A stretch of 64,000 nt of DNA from Algoriphagus formosus (GTDB lineage Bacteria; Bacteroidota; Bacteroidia; Cytophagales; Cyclobacteriaceae). The translations under genes were made by a program, and so were the position numbers. Every line of letters starts with the position of its first letter. The stretch's first letter is position 1. The stretch covers positions 806,001-870,000 of the forward strand of contig NZ_NIUC01000001.1 in assembly GCF_002807035.1 (NCBI RefSeq). The letters run 5' to 3'. Positions 1-9,223 of this stretch are shown here, in pieces. The notes below the pieces were generated by a model, which saw only the letters and a list, made by a program, of their open reading frames with translations, had not been told where the DNA came from and searched no databases.

Positions 1-1818
1 TTCATCCCACGAACGTTTGACGCATTGGGTTGGAATATTCGGACGACTAATGTCTGGAGTTCAATGATTCATACTTTTCCAGGTTTAGGTGAAGAATTTA
101 TGCCAGCATTGGACGAGGGATCGTTTTTACTCATGCCTACGTCCATGCCTCATGCTGGAGTTGAAGAAAACCTCGAAACCCTTCAGAAACTCGATATGCT
201 GGTCACGGCTATCCCAGAAGTGGATTTGGTGGTGGGAAAGGCTGGTAGAGCAGAAACCGCCATCGATCCTGCTCCCTTATCCATGTTTGAGAATGTCATC
301 AATTACAAAAGCGAATACTTAATTGATGAAAACGGATACAGACAAAGATTCCAGACGAATGAAAAAGGGCACTTTGTTTTGGAAAATGGTCTTAGCTATG
401 ATCCAGACTCCAATGAACCTTCTAGCATAGATTCCAAGCTGTTGATCCCTGATCCAAGCGGAAAGTATTTCAGGCAGTGGAGAAAGGAGATCAAAAGTCC
501 AGATGACATTTGGAATGAAATAGTACGGGTCACCAAACTACCAGGCGTCACCTCAGCACCAAAACTTCAACCTATTGAAACCCGGCTTGTGATGCTTCAA
601 ACCGGGATGCGTGCTCCAATCGGAATCAAGGTTTATGGACCTGATTTAGAGACTATTGAATCATTTGGTCTAAAGTTAGAAAACTACCTGAAAGAGGTTC
701 CTTCTGTAAAGTCAGAGTCAGTATTCGCAGACCGAATTGTGGGAAAACCTTACCTCGAAATTGATATAAACAGAAAGGAGATAGCCCGATTTGGAATGAA
801 TGTAGCCGATGTGCAAGAGTTCATCGAATCAGCCATTGGAGGTAAAATCTTAAGCACCATAGTGGAAGGTAGAGAGCGCTATCCGATTCGAGTCCGCTAT
901 GCTCGTGAGTACCGCGACAATCCGGAGGCTTTACATGAAATATTAATTCCCACTCCATCAGGAAGCTTCATACCCCTTGAGCAATTAGCCGAAATCACTT
1001 TCCGAAAAGGACCCGATATGATCCGAGGTGAAAACAGCTTTCTCGTTGGCTATGTACTACTAGATAAAAAAACCGGTTTTGCAGAAGTCAATGTGGTAGA
1101 AGACGCACAAAAATATTTGAAGCAAAAGATTGATTCTGGAGAATTGGTAGTTCCACCCGGAGTTCGATTTGAATTCTCCGGAAATTATGAAAATCAGGTT
1201 CGGGCTGAAAAACGACTTTCTATCGTAGTTCCACTTTCGCTCATCTTAATCTTTTTGATTCTCTATTTCCAGTTTAAGAGAGCTTCCACTGCTCTGATGG
1301 TTTTCTCCGGCGTGGCAATGGCCTTCTCAGGTGGGTTCTTGATGATTTGGCTGTTCGGTCAAAATTGGTTCTTGGACCTAAATCTTGGCGATATCAATCT
1401 AAGAGACCTATTTCAGATGAAAAGCTACAATCTTTCTGTAGCGGTTTGGGTAGGTTTTATTGCCCTATTTGGAATAGCTACAGATGATGGGGTTGTCATG
1501 GCGACCTATCTGAAACAGAGTTTTGAAAGTAACCAACCCAAAGATATCAATGAGATAAGGGCTGCAGTCATCGAAGCAGGACAACGAAGAGTGCTCCCTT
1601 GCCTGATGACTACTGCAACCACTCTTTTGGCATTGATACCCATCTTCACGTCGACGGGTAAAGGCTCGGATATCATGGTACCAATGGCTATCCCAGCCCT
1701 AGGCGGGATGATCTTAGAGCTTACGACAGTTTTTATTGTGCCGACGCTGTATTGCTTATGGGCTGAAAGAAAAATAAAACAAAACAACACGGCTTTTTTC
1801 CATGAATCAAATAATTGA
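1..1818 (+). CDS. Heavy-metal efflux RND pump, CusA/CzcA family (5' end outside window)
   Basis: Inner-membrane proton-driven pump of a tripartite RND exporter for monovalent or divalent metal ions. The frame is open from base 1, so the N-terminal part lies outside; about 605 residues are visible. Seen: the CusA-type signature PALDEGSFLLMPTSMPHAG near the start, the periplasmic porter region with MLQTGMRAPIGIKVYG, a hydrophobic block from about residue 400, and the HME-RND segment GIATDDGVVMATYL. The C-terminus is complete. An insertion rich in polar residues (about residues 95-160) fits the longer Bacteroidota CusA type. The stop overlaps the first possible start of the channel gene, so the two are probably co-translated. 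The exact metal (Cu/Ag versus Co/Zn/Cd) cannot be read from the fragment; the adaptor favours Cu/Ag. Confidence 0.93.
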   Translation, partial: FIPRTFDALGWNIRTTNVWSSMIHTFPGLGEEFMPALDEGSFLLMPTSMPHAGVEENLETLQKLDMLVTAIPEVDLVVGKAGRAETAIDPAPLSMFENVINYKSEYLIDENGYRQRFQTNEKGHFVLENGLSYDPDSNEPSSIDSKLLIPDPSGKYFRQWRKEIKSPDDIWNEIVRVTKLPGVTSAPKLQPIETRLVMLQTGMRAPIGIKVYGPDLETIESFGLKLENYLKEVPSVKSESVFADRIVGKPYLEIDINRKEIARFGMNVADVQEFIESAIGGKILSTIVEGRERYPIRVRYAREYRDNPEALHEILIPTPSGSFIPLEQLAEITFRKGPDMIRGENSFLVGYVLLDKKTGFAEVNVVEDAQKYLKQKIDSGELVVPPGVRFEFSGNYENQVRAEKRLSIVVPLSLILIFLILYFQFKRASTALMVFSGVAMAFSGGFLMIWLFGQNWFLDLNLGDINLRDLFQMKSYNLSVAVWVGFIALFGIATDDGVVMATYLKQSFESNQPKDINEIRAAVIEAGQRRVLPCLMTTATTLLALIPIFTSTGKGSDIMVPMAIPALGGMILELTTVFIVPTLYCLWAERKIKQNNTAFFHESNN

Positions 1819-3226
1819 AATTATGAAGAATTGGACTAAAAAGAACTTGGACTTTGGAGTTTGGAGAATACCAAACCCAAAACTCATCCTATTGCTGACT
1901 ATTTTACTCGCAGTAGTCGGCAATAAAACCATGGCACAAAGCCTGGACGATTATTTAACTCATGCTACAGAAAACAGTCCGCTGTTAAAGGCCAGTTATT
2001 CTCAATACTTAGCCAGTAAAGAACGGATCGATCAACCAGGATTACCAGATCCCGAATTGCAAGTCGGTGTATTTCTTCAGCCTATGGAGCGTTATATGGG
2101 GACGCAGTTAGCAGATTATCGACTCATGCAGTCCTTTCCATGGTTTGGTACTATCAAGGCTCAAAAAAGTGAAGCGGATTTTTCTTCTCAAGCCCAATAT
2201 CAACTTTTCATGGAAGTTAGAAATGAATTGTTTTTCCAGATAAAGTATACATGGTTTGACTTACATCGCATTCAAGGAGAGATAGATATCACCAAAGAAA
2301 TTCTTACCTACTTCCATAAACTAGAAGAACTTGCATTGACAGATTTTAAAGCTAGTACTGGTTCAAGATCTAGCCAAACCAATCAGAATCCCTCAAATTC
2401 CAATGAAGAAATAACACAGGGAAAAATGAGCGAAATTAACTCAAGCTCAGGAGGCACAAATGGAATGGCGGAGGTAATCCAAGTAAGACTTGAAATCAAG
2501 GAGTTGGAAAATCAATTGGCACTCTTGACCTCCAATCAGAATTCTCTCTTCATCAAGTTCAACCAATTGATAAATCGGGATATTCAAGATAAAATTGAAT
2601 TGAACGAAAAGCTCCAACCACCCTTACTTGAGCTTGATAAATATAGTTTATTGGATAGCATCAAAGAAAAGAATCCGATGATATCCAAATATGAGAATGA
2701 TGCTTTAGCATACCAACAAAGGGCTAAAATTGCGAGGCTAGAGGGTAACCCCAAGATTGGTCTGGGTATCAACTATTCTCCCTTCCTTCCCCGTGAAAAT
2801 GATGGTATTGATCATTCAGATCATTCCATGGATATGTTGATGCCCATGGTGACTCTTTCATTACCCATTTTCAGAAATAAGACTGAAGGAAAAATCAATG
2901 AGGCTAAATACTTACAAGAGGTAGCTACCCAAAACCAACTTCAAACAGAAAACCTTTTAGCGATACAATGGGCTGAAGCTTTTCAAAACTGGGAAGATGC
3001 TACTAGAAGTCTTGAATTATATGACCAGCAAATCGAGTTGGTTCAACAACAAATAAATTTACTTACGACTTCTTTCAGTAATGGCTTGGTGCCGTTTTCC
3101 TCTGTGCTCAAATCGCAGCTGAAAATCTTGAATTATCAGATAAAGCGGATTGAAGCCATTACCCTGCAATACCAGAGCTTGTCCTTATTGGAAAAACTAT
3201 CTGGAATTAACTTAATCAATACCTAA
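1802..3226 (+). CDS. TolC-family outer-membrane channel of the metal exporter
   Basis: Outer-membrane efflux channel (CusC/CzcC-like), 474 aa. An N-terminal hydrophobic stretch (about residues 28-40) and a TMAQ cleavage site indicate export; two long alpha-helical OEP repeats follow. ATG 1802 overlaps the pump gene by 17 bp; ATG 1823 is an equally reasonable start 4 bp after that stop, and neither has a clear ribosome-binding site. Odd features: a Ser/Asn/Gly-rich insertion at about residues 184-222 in the first helical repeat, and a His/Met/Asp-rich patch (DHSDHSMDMLMPM, about 336-348) that might touch metal. It sits between pump and adaptor in one operon. Family assignment is firm; specificity is inferred from neighbours. 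Confidence 0.9.
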   Translation: MNQIIEIMKNWTKKNLDFGVWRIPNPKLILLLTILLAVVGNKTMAQSLDDYLTHATENSPLLKASYSQYLASKERIDQPGLPDPELQVGVFLQPMERYMGTQLADYRLMQSFPWFGTIKAQKSEADFSSQAQYQLFMEVRNELFFQIKYTWFDLHRIQGEIDITKEILTYFHKLEELALTDFKASTGSRSSQTNQNPSNSNEEITQGKMSEINSSSGGTNGMAEVIQVRLEIKELENQLALLTSNQNSLFIKFNQLINRDIQDKIELNEKLQPPLLELDKYSLLDSIKEKNPMISKYENDALAYQQRAKIARLEGNPKIGLGINYSPFLPRENDGIDHSDHSMDMLMPMVTLSLPIFRNKTEGKINEAKYLQEVATQNQLQTENLLAIQWAEAFQNWEDATRSLELYDQQIELVQQQINLLTTSFSNGLVPFSSVLKSQLKILNYQIKRIEAITLQYQSLSLLEKLSGINLINT

Positions 3227-3236
3227 CCTCCCTGTT

Positions 3237-4925
3237 ATGAATAAGCTATTAAACAATAAAATAATATTGGTTTTAACCACGCTAACATTAGGTGCTTTCA
3301 TAGGTTGGTGGATTAAACCGACTGAATCAGGTTCTGTTGAAAATCATGATCACGCGCATGAGTTGGAATCAATTAGCCTATGGACCTGCTCCATGCACCC
3401 GCAAGTCCAACTTACAGAACCAGGCGATTGCCCTATTTGCGGCATGGACTTGATTCCCGCTAATTCTGAAGGAAACGAGGACAATGAGTCACCGGTACTG
3501 AAAATGACCGAATCATCCATGGCATTAGCACAGATTCAAACCATCCAAGTAGGATCAACCGGAGGAGAGAGCAAATTAGAGTTGACGGGGAAAATTCAAG
3601 CTGACGAAAGGGAATCTGCTTCTATCACTGCAAAATTCCCTGGGCGAATCGAAAAGCTCTATGTAAGCTTTACTGGGGAAAAAGTAGTCAAAGGTCAAAA
3701 ATTAGCCTCCATTTATTCTCCAGAGCTACTTTCCGCTCAACAGGAACTTATCGAGGCATCAAAAATCAAAAGTGATTTTCCGGAGATTTATCAGGCTGCT
3801 AAGCAAAAGCTTCGTCTTTGGAAACTATCAGAAGAGCAAATTTCATCCATTGAAGTAGCAGGAAAAATACAAGAACAATTCGATGTCTTTGCGGAGCATG
3901 GGGGCATCGTGATGGGACGAAATGTTGCTGTAGGAGACTATGTCACTACAGGACAAGCCTTATTTCAAATTGTCAATCTGGATAAGGTATGGGTAATTCT
4001 AGATGCTTATGAAAGTGATCTTGGTCAAATCCAAGTGGGGACCCCGATTCAATTTACTGTCGCAGGGATTCCTAACACGAAGTTTAGCAGTAAGGTTAGC
4101 TTTGTGGATCCCGTGATCAACCCTGAAACACGCGTTGCAGCTGTACGGGCAGAGCTTCCAAATGGCCAGGGTAAACTTCTTCCAGAGATGTTTGTAAAGG
4201 CTGAAATTTCAAAGAATAGAACTGGTCAGACTACCCTATCGATTCCCCGAACCGCTGTACTTTGGTCCGGAAAAAGATCCGTAGTATATGTCAAGGTTCC
4301 GAATCAAAGCCCTGCGGGTTTTGAAATGCGAGAGGTGGAAATCGGAGCACTTCAAGGTGATAATTATACTGTTCTTTCAGGATTGGAAAATGGTGAGGAG
4401 ATAGTAGTAAATGGTGCTTTCACAATTGATGCAGCCTCCCAACTGGCAGGAAAACCAAGTTTGATGAATCGAACCTCATCGAATCAAGTTGAAGTTTCGG
4501 AGAATTTTTCGAAAGGTTTTAACCAATTAGCTGATTATTATTTTGAGATCAAAAATCAACTAGCATCCGATCAATTGAAGGTCGATAACAAAATTTGGGT
4601 AGGAATTCGAAATTCGTTGAAATTGATGGAAAATGAGGCGAAAACCACGATTCAATCTTCGGTATGGCTTGGCGTTTTAAATGATCTCAAAAAAAGTAAC
4701 GGGATTAAAGAAGCAAGGGTAAATTTCAATAGTCTTTCTAAATTAATCCTAGAGGCCAATGAAACCTATGGATTGGCTAATCGGGTAGTCTACAAAGACT
4801 ATTGCCCAATGGCTTTTGGTGATGAGGGAGCCTATTGGCTAAGTGAGAAAAAAGAAATTTTAAACCCTTATTTTGGAACCTCCATGCTAACTTGCGGCGA
4901 GGTAAAAGCAACTTACCGAAATTAA
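3237..4925 (+). CDS. RND periplasmic adaptor, CusB-like, with heavy-metal-binding domain and DUF3347
   Basis: Membrane-fusion protein joining pump and channel, 562 aa. Order: N-terminal membrane anchor (residues 9-25), a His-rich linker (HDHAHE), a heavy-metal-binding domain at about 49-74 with CSMHPQV and CPICGMDL (Cys51, Cys65, Cys68), hairpin/lipoyl and beta-barrel domains (about 100-400), and a C-terminal DUF3347 domain (about 430-560) with CPMAF, WLS and NPYFG...MLTCG motifs. This domain combination is typical of Bacteroidota Cu/Ag exporters, so copper or silver is the likely substrate. It starts 10 bp after the channel gene. Confidence 0.93.
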   Translation: MNKLLNNKIILVLTTLTLGAFIGWWIKPTESGSVENHDHAHELESISLWTCSMHPQVQLTEPGDCPICGMDLIPANSEGNEDNESPVLKMTESSMALAQIQTIQVGSTGGESKLELTGKIQADERESASITAKFPGRIEKLYVSFTGEKVVKGQKLASIYSPELLSAQQELIEASKIKSDFPEIYQAAKQKLRLWKLSEEQISSIEVAGKIQEQFDVFAEHGGIVMGRNVAVGDYVTTGQALFQIVNLDKVWVILDAYESDLGQIQVGTPIQFTVAGIPNTKFSSKVSFVDPVINPETRVAAVRAELPNGQGKLLPEMFVKAEISKNRTGQTTLSIPRTAVLWSGKRSVVYVKVPNQSPAGFEMREVEIGALQGDNYTVLSGLENGEEIVVNGAFTIDAASQLAGKPSLMNRTSSNQVEVSENFSKGFNQLADYYFEIKNQLASDQLKVDNKIWVGIRNSLKLMENEAKTTIQSSVWLGVLNDLKKSNGIKEARVNFNSLSKLILEANETYGLANRVVYKDYCPMAFGDEGAYWLSEKKEILNPYFGTSMLTCGEVKATYRN

Positions 4926-4952
4926 ACTTTCCCTTTCCAATTCAAATCGTTG

Positions 4953-5387
4953 ATGAGCAGAACACTTCTATTGATCGGCTTTCTATTTTTCTCCATTTAC
5001 AGCTTTGGGCAGTCAAAGGTTCTTTCTGTATTGCCCGAATCTTCTATCCGAGGAGTTCAGGTATTTGGAAAACCTGTAGACAATCAAACCCGCTGCATTC
5101 ACTGGCATTCGGATTTGGATATCATTGCCATCAAATTTAAGTGTTGCGATAAATACTACCCATGCTTCAGTTGTCATGAAGAAGAGGCTGACCATGAACA
5201 TCAGGTTTGGCCAAAAAGTGAGTATGATCAAAAAGCCATTCTCTGCGGAGTATGCGGGACAGAATTAAGCATCCAAGACTATATGTCCTCCAACAACACC
5301 TGTCCCAAATGTCAATCGGCATTCAACCCAGGATGCAGCAAGCATTATCATCTTTACTTTGATGAGGAAAAGAAGGAAATAGACTAA
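4953..5387 (+). CDS. CHY zinc-finger protein with an N-terminal signal peptide
   Basis: 144-aa protein whose residues from about 35 form a CHY zinc finger (PF05495 type): CIHWHSDLD, CCDKYYPCFSCH, CGVCG, CPKCQ, CSKHYHLYF give the expected Cys/His ligand set. The first 19 residues (MSRTLLLIGFLFFSIYSFGQ) look like a secretory signal, which is unusual because bacterial CHY proteins are normally small and cytoplasmic; no internal ATG lies before the domain. A TTG at 4950 precedes the chosen ATG directly. It follows the adaptor gene by 27 bp, implying a periplasmic metal-binding role. Its stop touches the stop of the convergent rfbB gene with no base between. Family certain; export inferred. Confidence 0.82.
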   Translation: MSRTLLLIGFLFFSIYSFGQSKVLSVLPESSIRGVQVFGKPVDNQTRCIHWHSDLDIIAIKFKCCDKYYPCFSCHEEEADHEHQVWPKSEYDQKAILCGVCGTELSIQDYMSSNNTCPKCQSAFNPGCSKHYHLYFDEEKKEID

Positions 5388-6440
5388 TTATTCTGAATAG
5401 TGAGAAGCGTAATAATCCTGATAGGCACCTGAAGTGACATGATCCAACCAGTCTTGATTGGCCAAATACCAATCAATCGTTATTTCGATCCCCTCTTCAA
5501 ATTGTAAGCTTGGCTCCCATCCCAACTCTTTTTGGATTTTAGTAGCATCAATCGCATAGCGAAGGTCATGCCCTGCACGATCTTTCACAAAGGTGATTAG
5601 CTTTTCTGAAGTACCGCTCGGACGACCCAGCTTTTCATCCATTTTTTGACATAGCAATCGGACGATATCAATGTTTTTCCATTCGTTAAACCCACCGATA
5701 TTATAGGTCTCCCCTGCCTTTCCTTTATGGAAAACAGTGTCAATTGCACGTGCATGATCCTTGACAAAAAGCCAATCCCGTACATTCTCTCCTATTCCAT
5801 AAACTGGCAAAGGTTTCATGTTTTTAATGTTGTTGATACAAAGTGGAATTAACTTCTCTGGAAAATGATTGGGACCGTAGTTGTTGGAGCAATTGGAAAT
5901 AACGGTCCGCATTTTATAGGTATTTGCATAAGCCCTCACAAAGTGATCAGAGGCGGCTTTAGAGGCAGAATAGGGAGATTGAGGGTCATAAGCGGTAGTT
6001 TCCAGGAAAAACCCACCGTCATGCAAGGATCCATAAACCTCATCAGTAGATACATGATAAAAGAGATGTTCATCCAGCTTATCAGCCCATGCTTTTTTTG
6101 CAGCATTCAGCAAGTTAACCGTTCCAAAAACATTGGTCTTCACGAATGCCAAAGGATCTGAAATCGAGCGATCCACGTGTGACTCTGCTGCTAGGTGAAT
6201 GACATCTGTAATTTGATGCGTTTTGAAAACCTCGTCGAGTTTTTCTGCATCCTGAATATCCACCTTTACAAAAGTATAATTGGGGGAATTTTCTACTTCC
6301 TTCAGGTTCTCAAGGTTACCTGCATAGGTAAGAGCATCCAGATTAATGATTTGATAATCAGGATAATTTTCCACAAAAAGTTTGACAACATGTGAACCGA
6401 TAAAACCCGCTCCGCCTGTGATTAAAATATTCTTACTCAT
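5388..6440 (-). CDS. rfbB: dTDP-glucose 4,6-dehydratase
   Basis: Extended SDR enzyme converting dTDP-glucose to dTDP-4-keto-6-deoxyglucose in dTDP-rhamnose-type sugar synthesis; 350 aa, the usual length. Seen: NAD-binding GGAGFIGSH at residues 9-17, catalytic STDEVYG, YSASKAASD with Tyr/Lys, and SNNYGPNHFPEKLIPL typical of RmlB. ATG at 6440 gives the standard MSKNILITGG start; an upstream TTG-type extension to 6473 would overlap the previous gene. It lies 5 bp downstream of the epimerase gene, so they form an operon for surface polysaccharide precursors. No rfbA, rfbC or rfbD is present here. Confidence 0.93.
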   Translation of the reverse strand: MSKNILITGGAGFIGSHVVKLFVENYPDYQIINLDALTYAGNLENLKEVENSPNYTFVKVDIQDAEKLDEVFKTHQITDVIHLAAESHVDRSISDPLAFVKTNVFGTVNLLNAAKKAWADKLDEHLFYHVSTDEVYGSLHDGGFFLETTAYDPQSPYSASKAASDHFVRAYANTYKMRTVISNCSNNYGPNHFPEKLIPLCINNIKNMKPLPVYGIGENVRDWLFVKDHARAIDTVFHKGKAGETYNIGGFNEWKNIDIVRLLCQKMDEKLGRPSGTSEKLITFVKDRAGHDLRYAIDATKIQKELGWEPSLQFEEGIEITIDWYLANQDWLDHVTSGAYQDYYASHYSE

Positions 6441-6445
6441 AAATT

Positions 6446-7498
6446 CTATTTCTTGTAATAATCTAAATACCAATCTGTAAAGGCTTTCACCCCATCTTCA
6501 ATAGGAGTATTGGGCTTATAGCCAGTATCTCGGATTAAGTCCTCCACATCCGCGTGAGAAGCTGGAACATCTCCAGGTTGCAGTGGAAGTAATTCCATGG
6601 TTGCCTTCTTTCCAAGTCCCTTTTCAATTGCATGAATGTAATCCATCAGTAGAACAGGTGAAGAGTTCCCAATATTATAAACCTTATACGGTGCTTTTCC
6701 GCTTCCCGGATCTGGGTTTTGGGAGTCAAAATCAGGATTTGGACGGGCAGGCCGATCGGCTACTTTGAGTACACCCTCCACGATATCATCTATATAGGTG
6801 AAGTCTCGTTTCATCTTCCCATAGTTGAAAACCTGAATAGGCTTGTCTTCCAGAATGGCTTTTGTAAAAAGAAACAGCGCCATATCCGGCCGTCCCCAAG
6901 GCCCATATACGGTGAAAAAGCGCAGTCCAGTCGTAGGAATTCCAAATAGATGACTGTAAGTATGAGCCATCAATTCATTGGATTTTTTTGAAGCAGCGTA
7001 AAGCGAAATTGGATGGTCGACTGGATCTGATGTCGAAAAAGGCATTTTCTCATTCGAGCCATAGACCGAGCTAGAAGATGCGTAAACTAAGTGCTTGACA
7101 GGATGAAATCTACAGCATTCGAGGATATTCAAAAATGCGATAATATTACTTTGCACATATACCTCAGGATGCGTCAAGGAATATCTAACTCCCGCTTGTG
7201 CTGCTAGATGGATAACGACATCAAATTTTTCGCTGCCAAATAAATCCATCAAAGGCTCTTTCTGAGCCAAATCCATTCTGACAAAACTAAAATTTGAAAA
7301 TTTCTCTGATTCTAACTTTTGGTTGGCTTCGAGCTTATTTTTTTGAATTCCCAAAAAATCCAATCGATCGAATTTCAGATTTATATCGTAGTAATCATTG
7401 ATTATATCTAAGCCTACAACTGTATCTCCACGCTCCACAAGGGCTTTAGAGACATGAAAACCAACAAATCCGGCTGCACCGGTGACTAAATATTTCAT
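6446..7498 (-). CDS. NAD-dependent sugar epimerase, UDP-glucuronate 4-epimerase type (CapI/LspL-like)
   Basis: 350-aa extended SDR protein. It has the Rossmann motif GAAGFVGFH (7-15), LDIINDYYD following beta-2 as in CapI-type UDP-glucuronate 4-epimerases, SSSSVYG and YAASKKSNE (catalytic Tyr/Lys), and RFFTVYGPWGRPDMALFLF, a signature of this subgroup. It would interconvert UDP-glucuronate and UDP-galacturonate for capsule or lipopolysaccharide. First gene of a two-gene unit with rfbB. The UDP-xylose-forming enzyme at 40668 uses the same precursor. Assignment from motifs; substrate not proven. Confidence 0.88.
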   Translation of the reverse strand: MKYLVTGAAGFVGFHVSKALVERGDTVVGLDIINDYYDINLKFDRLDFLGIQKNKLEANQKLESEKFSNFSFVRMDLAQKEPLMDLFGSEKFDVVIHLAAQAGVRYSLTHPEVYVQSNIIAFLNILECCRFHPVKHLVYASSSSVYGSNEKMPFSTSDPVDHPISLYAASKKSNELMAHTYSHLFGIPTTGLRFFTVYGPWGRPDMALFLFTKAILEDKPIQVFNYGKMKRDFTYIDDIVEGVLKVADRPARPNPDFDSQNPDPGSGKAPYKVYNIGNSSPVLLMDYIHAIEKGLGKKATMELLPLQPGDVPASHADVEDLIRDTGYKPNTPIEDGVKAFTDWYLDYYKK

Positions 7499-7623
7499 TT
7501 TAAATTCACTTGCTAATCAAAGGTTGCATTTGGTTGAAGCATTCTTGCAGGTTCAAGATATTTTCTGATTGACCAAATATTCCAAAATCTTGAGTTTAAA
7601 GGGCTCTTTCGATCAAATATAAA

Positions 7624-8790
7624 CTATTCCATCTTATCAGCCTCTTGGATTAGGCGTTCATAGTTAGAAAAAATCTCAGCATGGATCTTCCTCCTGTCAA
7701 AGTTTGCTGTAACCTCCTGATATAAAGCATCGGCCATAGCCAACATTCTATCCCGTTTTACGAAGGCAAATTCCATCGCCTCTTTCAGAATTTCTATATT
7801 TCCTACCGGAAAAATCAAGCCTGTTTTTTGCTGACTGACTATATCGGTATTACCGATAATATCGGAGCAAATAATCGGAAGTTGCATCGCTGCTGCTTCC
7901 AAAAGTACATTCGGAAAGCCTTCCCGATGTGAAGGATGAACCAAAACATCTGCCAATGCCATATAATGAGCTACATGATCCGACCAGTCAATCTGCGTGA
8001 TGCGTGGATGATCATTGATCTGCTGAATAGTATCAGGATTCAATGGATTGAGGTCTTGTTCAAAGCTACCAAGTAATACCAGTTTGGCACGGTTGACAAT
8101 CTTTGAACCCAAGAATGCTGACACCAATTCCTCTATGCCTTTGTCCTTGACCAATCGACCAACAGCCAAGATGATAAAATCATCCTCGCCTGGCATAATT
8201 CGCATGGTCGCGGCTACCAAATGATTCTCTTTCAGTACATTCCGGTTGTACTTTTCCAAATCAACTCCATTGGAGGAGCCTTTAGCGATTACCCGAAGCT
8301 TTTTTGACTCACAGAGATTATTCTCCTCCACAAATTTCTTAAGTCCCAAAGAATTGGCCCATACCTCCGAAGCGTTAGAATATGTCCACTTTTCGGCATT
8401 TTCCAAAAGGCTTTTTTTGTTTCCAGTGGCAGCCATGGCAGGAATTCCTGCGAGCGTGTGAATTCGAATTTTTACTCCAGCCAGATTAGCTGCAATCATC
8501 CCAAGGAGACCTGCTTTCGGAGTATGTGTATGAACGATATCAGGTTGCTCTTTTTTGAAAAGCCTGTAAAGTTTCCAGATACAAGAAAGGTCCTCGAAAG
8601 GTGTGATTCTACGGGTAAAAGGAATAACCTCATGTCTAACTCCCTCTGCCCTTTCAATATGTGGAATTTCTTTCCCGTCGGCACTGACCATAATCACCTC
8701 CCAACCCTTTTCCTTCATATAGGCCATTTGGCCTTGAAGGAGCAGTTTGAGTGAAAGTGGTACAGTTGTAATCCGAATGAGTTTGGGCAT
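7624..8790 (-). CDS. Glycosyltransferase family 4 (GT-B fold)
   Basis: 388-aa cytosolic glycosyltransferase using a nucleotide-sugar donor. N-terminal acceptor domain contains HTHTPKAGLLGMIAA; the C-terminal donor domain has VGRLVKDKG and the E-x7-E region HREGFPNVLLEAAA. ATG 8790 (MPKLIRITTVPLSL) is preferred over 8847 because a TAnnTTTG promoter element lies at 8813-8820, which would put the transcript start downstream of 8847. It is 125 bp upstream of the epimerase gene and same-strand, consistent with a polysaccharide group. Linkage and sugar unknown. Confidence 0.88.
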   Translation of the reverse strand: MPKLIRITTVPLSLKLLLQGQMAYMKEKGWEVIMVSADGKEIPHIERAEGVRHEVIPFTRRITPFEDLSCIWKLYRLFKKEQPDIVHTHTPKAGLLGMIAANLAGVKIRIHTLAGIPAMAATGNKKSLLENAEKWTYSNASEVWANSLGLKKFVEENNLCESKKLRVIAKGSSNGVDLEKYNRNVLKENHLVAATMRIMPGEDDFIILAVGRLVKDKGIEELVSAFLGSKIVNRAKLVLLGSFEQDLNPLNPDTIQQINDHPRITQIDWSDHVAHYMALADVLVHPSHREGFPNVLLEAAAMQLPIICSDIIGNTDIVSQQKTGLIFPVGNIEILKEAMEFAFVKRDRMLAMADALYQEVTANFDRRKIHAEIFSNYERLIQEADKME

Positions 8791-8812
8791 ATCCAAAAGT
8801 TTGATAAAAATG

Positions 8813-8820
8813 CAAATGTA
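8813..8820 (-). promoter_or_regulatory. -7 promoter element of the GT4 gene
   Basis: Minus-strand TACATTTG matches the Bacteroidota consensus TAnnTTTG exactly. The nearest TTTG (8845-8848) is 24 bases away, longer than the usual 19-21, so the -33 element is doubtful. It lies 23 bases upstream of the chosen ATG. Confidence 0.45.
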
Positions 8821-8916
8821 AGATAATCGACAAATAAAGCGATCCAAAGTGCCATTCTTATGGCATTCGATCTTAGAGTAACGAATGAAAAAATCTAAAA
8901 TTTCATTACGTCACAA

Positions 8917-9123
8917 TCATTCAAAGTCTAAATCCTCTAATTGAAAAACCGCCTCCACTGGCAACTCAAAGACCTTTGCGATCTTGAGCGCTAAAACAGT
9001 AGAAGGAACATATTTACCTGCTTCAATTGAATTAATAGTTTGGCGTGAGACGGCCACTTTATCAGCTAAGTCTTGCTGTGTCAAATTATGGCGGGCTCGC
9101 TCAATTTTTATAGTATTCTTCAT
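8917..9123 (-). CDS. Small XRE-type helix-turn-helix regulator
   Basis: 68-aa DNA-binding protein consisting only of a Cro/C1-type HTH: RARHNLTQQDLADKVAVSRQ then TINSIEAGKYVPS and a third helix. It matches the short YozG/YgzD-like XRE regulators usually encoded beside small membrane proteins. Here a four-TM protein is encoded 100 bp upstream on the same strand, and the strong promoter before that gene probably drives both. No sensor domain is present, so regulation would depend on a partner or on its own level. Targets unknown. Confidence 0.9.
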   Translation of the reverse strand: MKNTIKIERARHNLTQQDLADKVAVSRQTINSIEAGKYVPSTVLALKIAKVFELPVEAVFQLEDLDFE

Positions 9124-9223
9124 AATTCACATTTGAAAATACACACTATTAATTCAGCGAAAGCGGATATTCCTATCCAATTGAGTTTGGGAAATCCATG
9201 AAGTGATGAAGTCTGCCTAGCCA

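Noticed and set aside
5388..6473. rfbB starting at 6473
   Set aside because: The extra 11 residues precede the conserved MSKNILITGG start and overlap the upstream epimerase gene.
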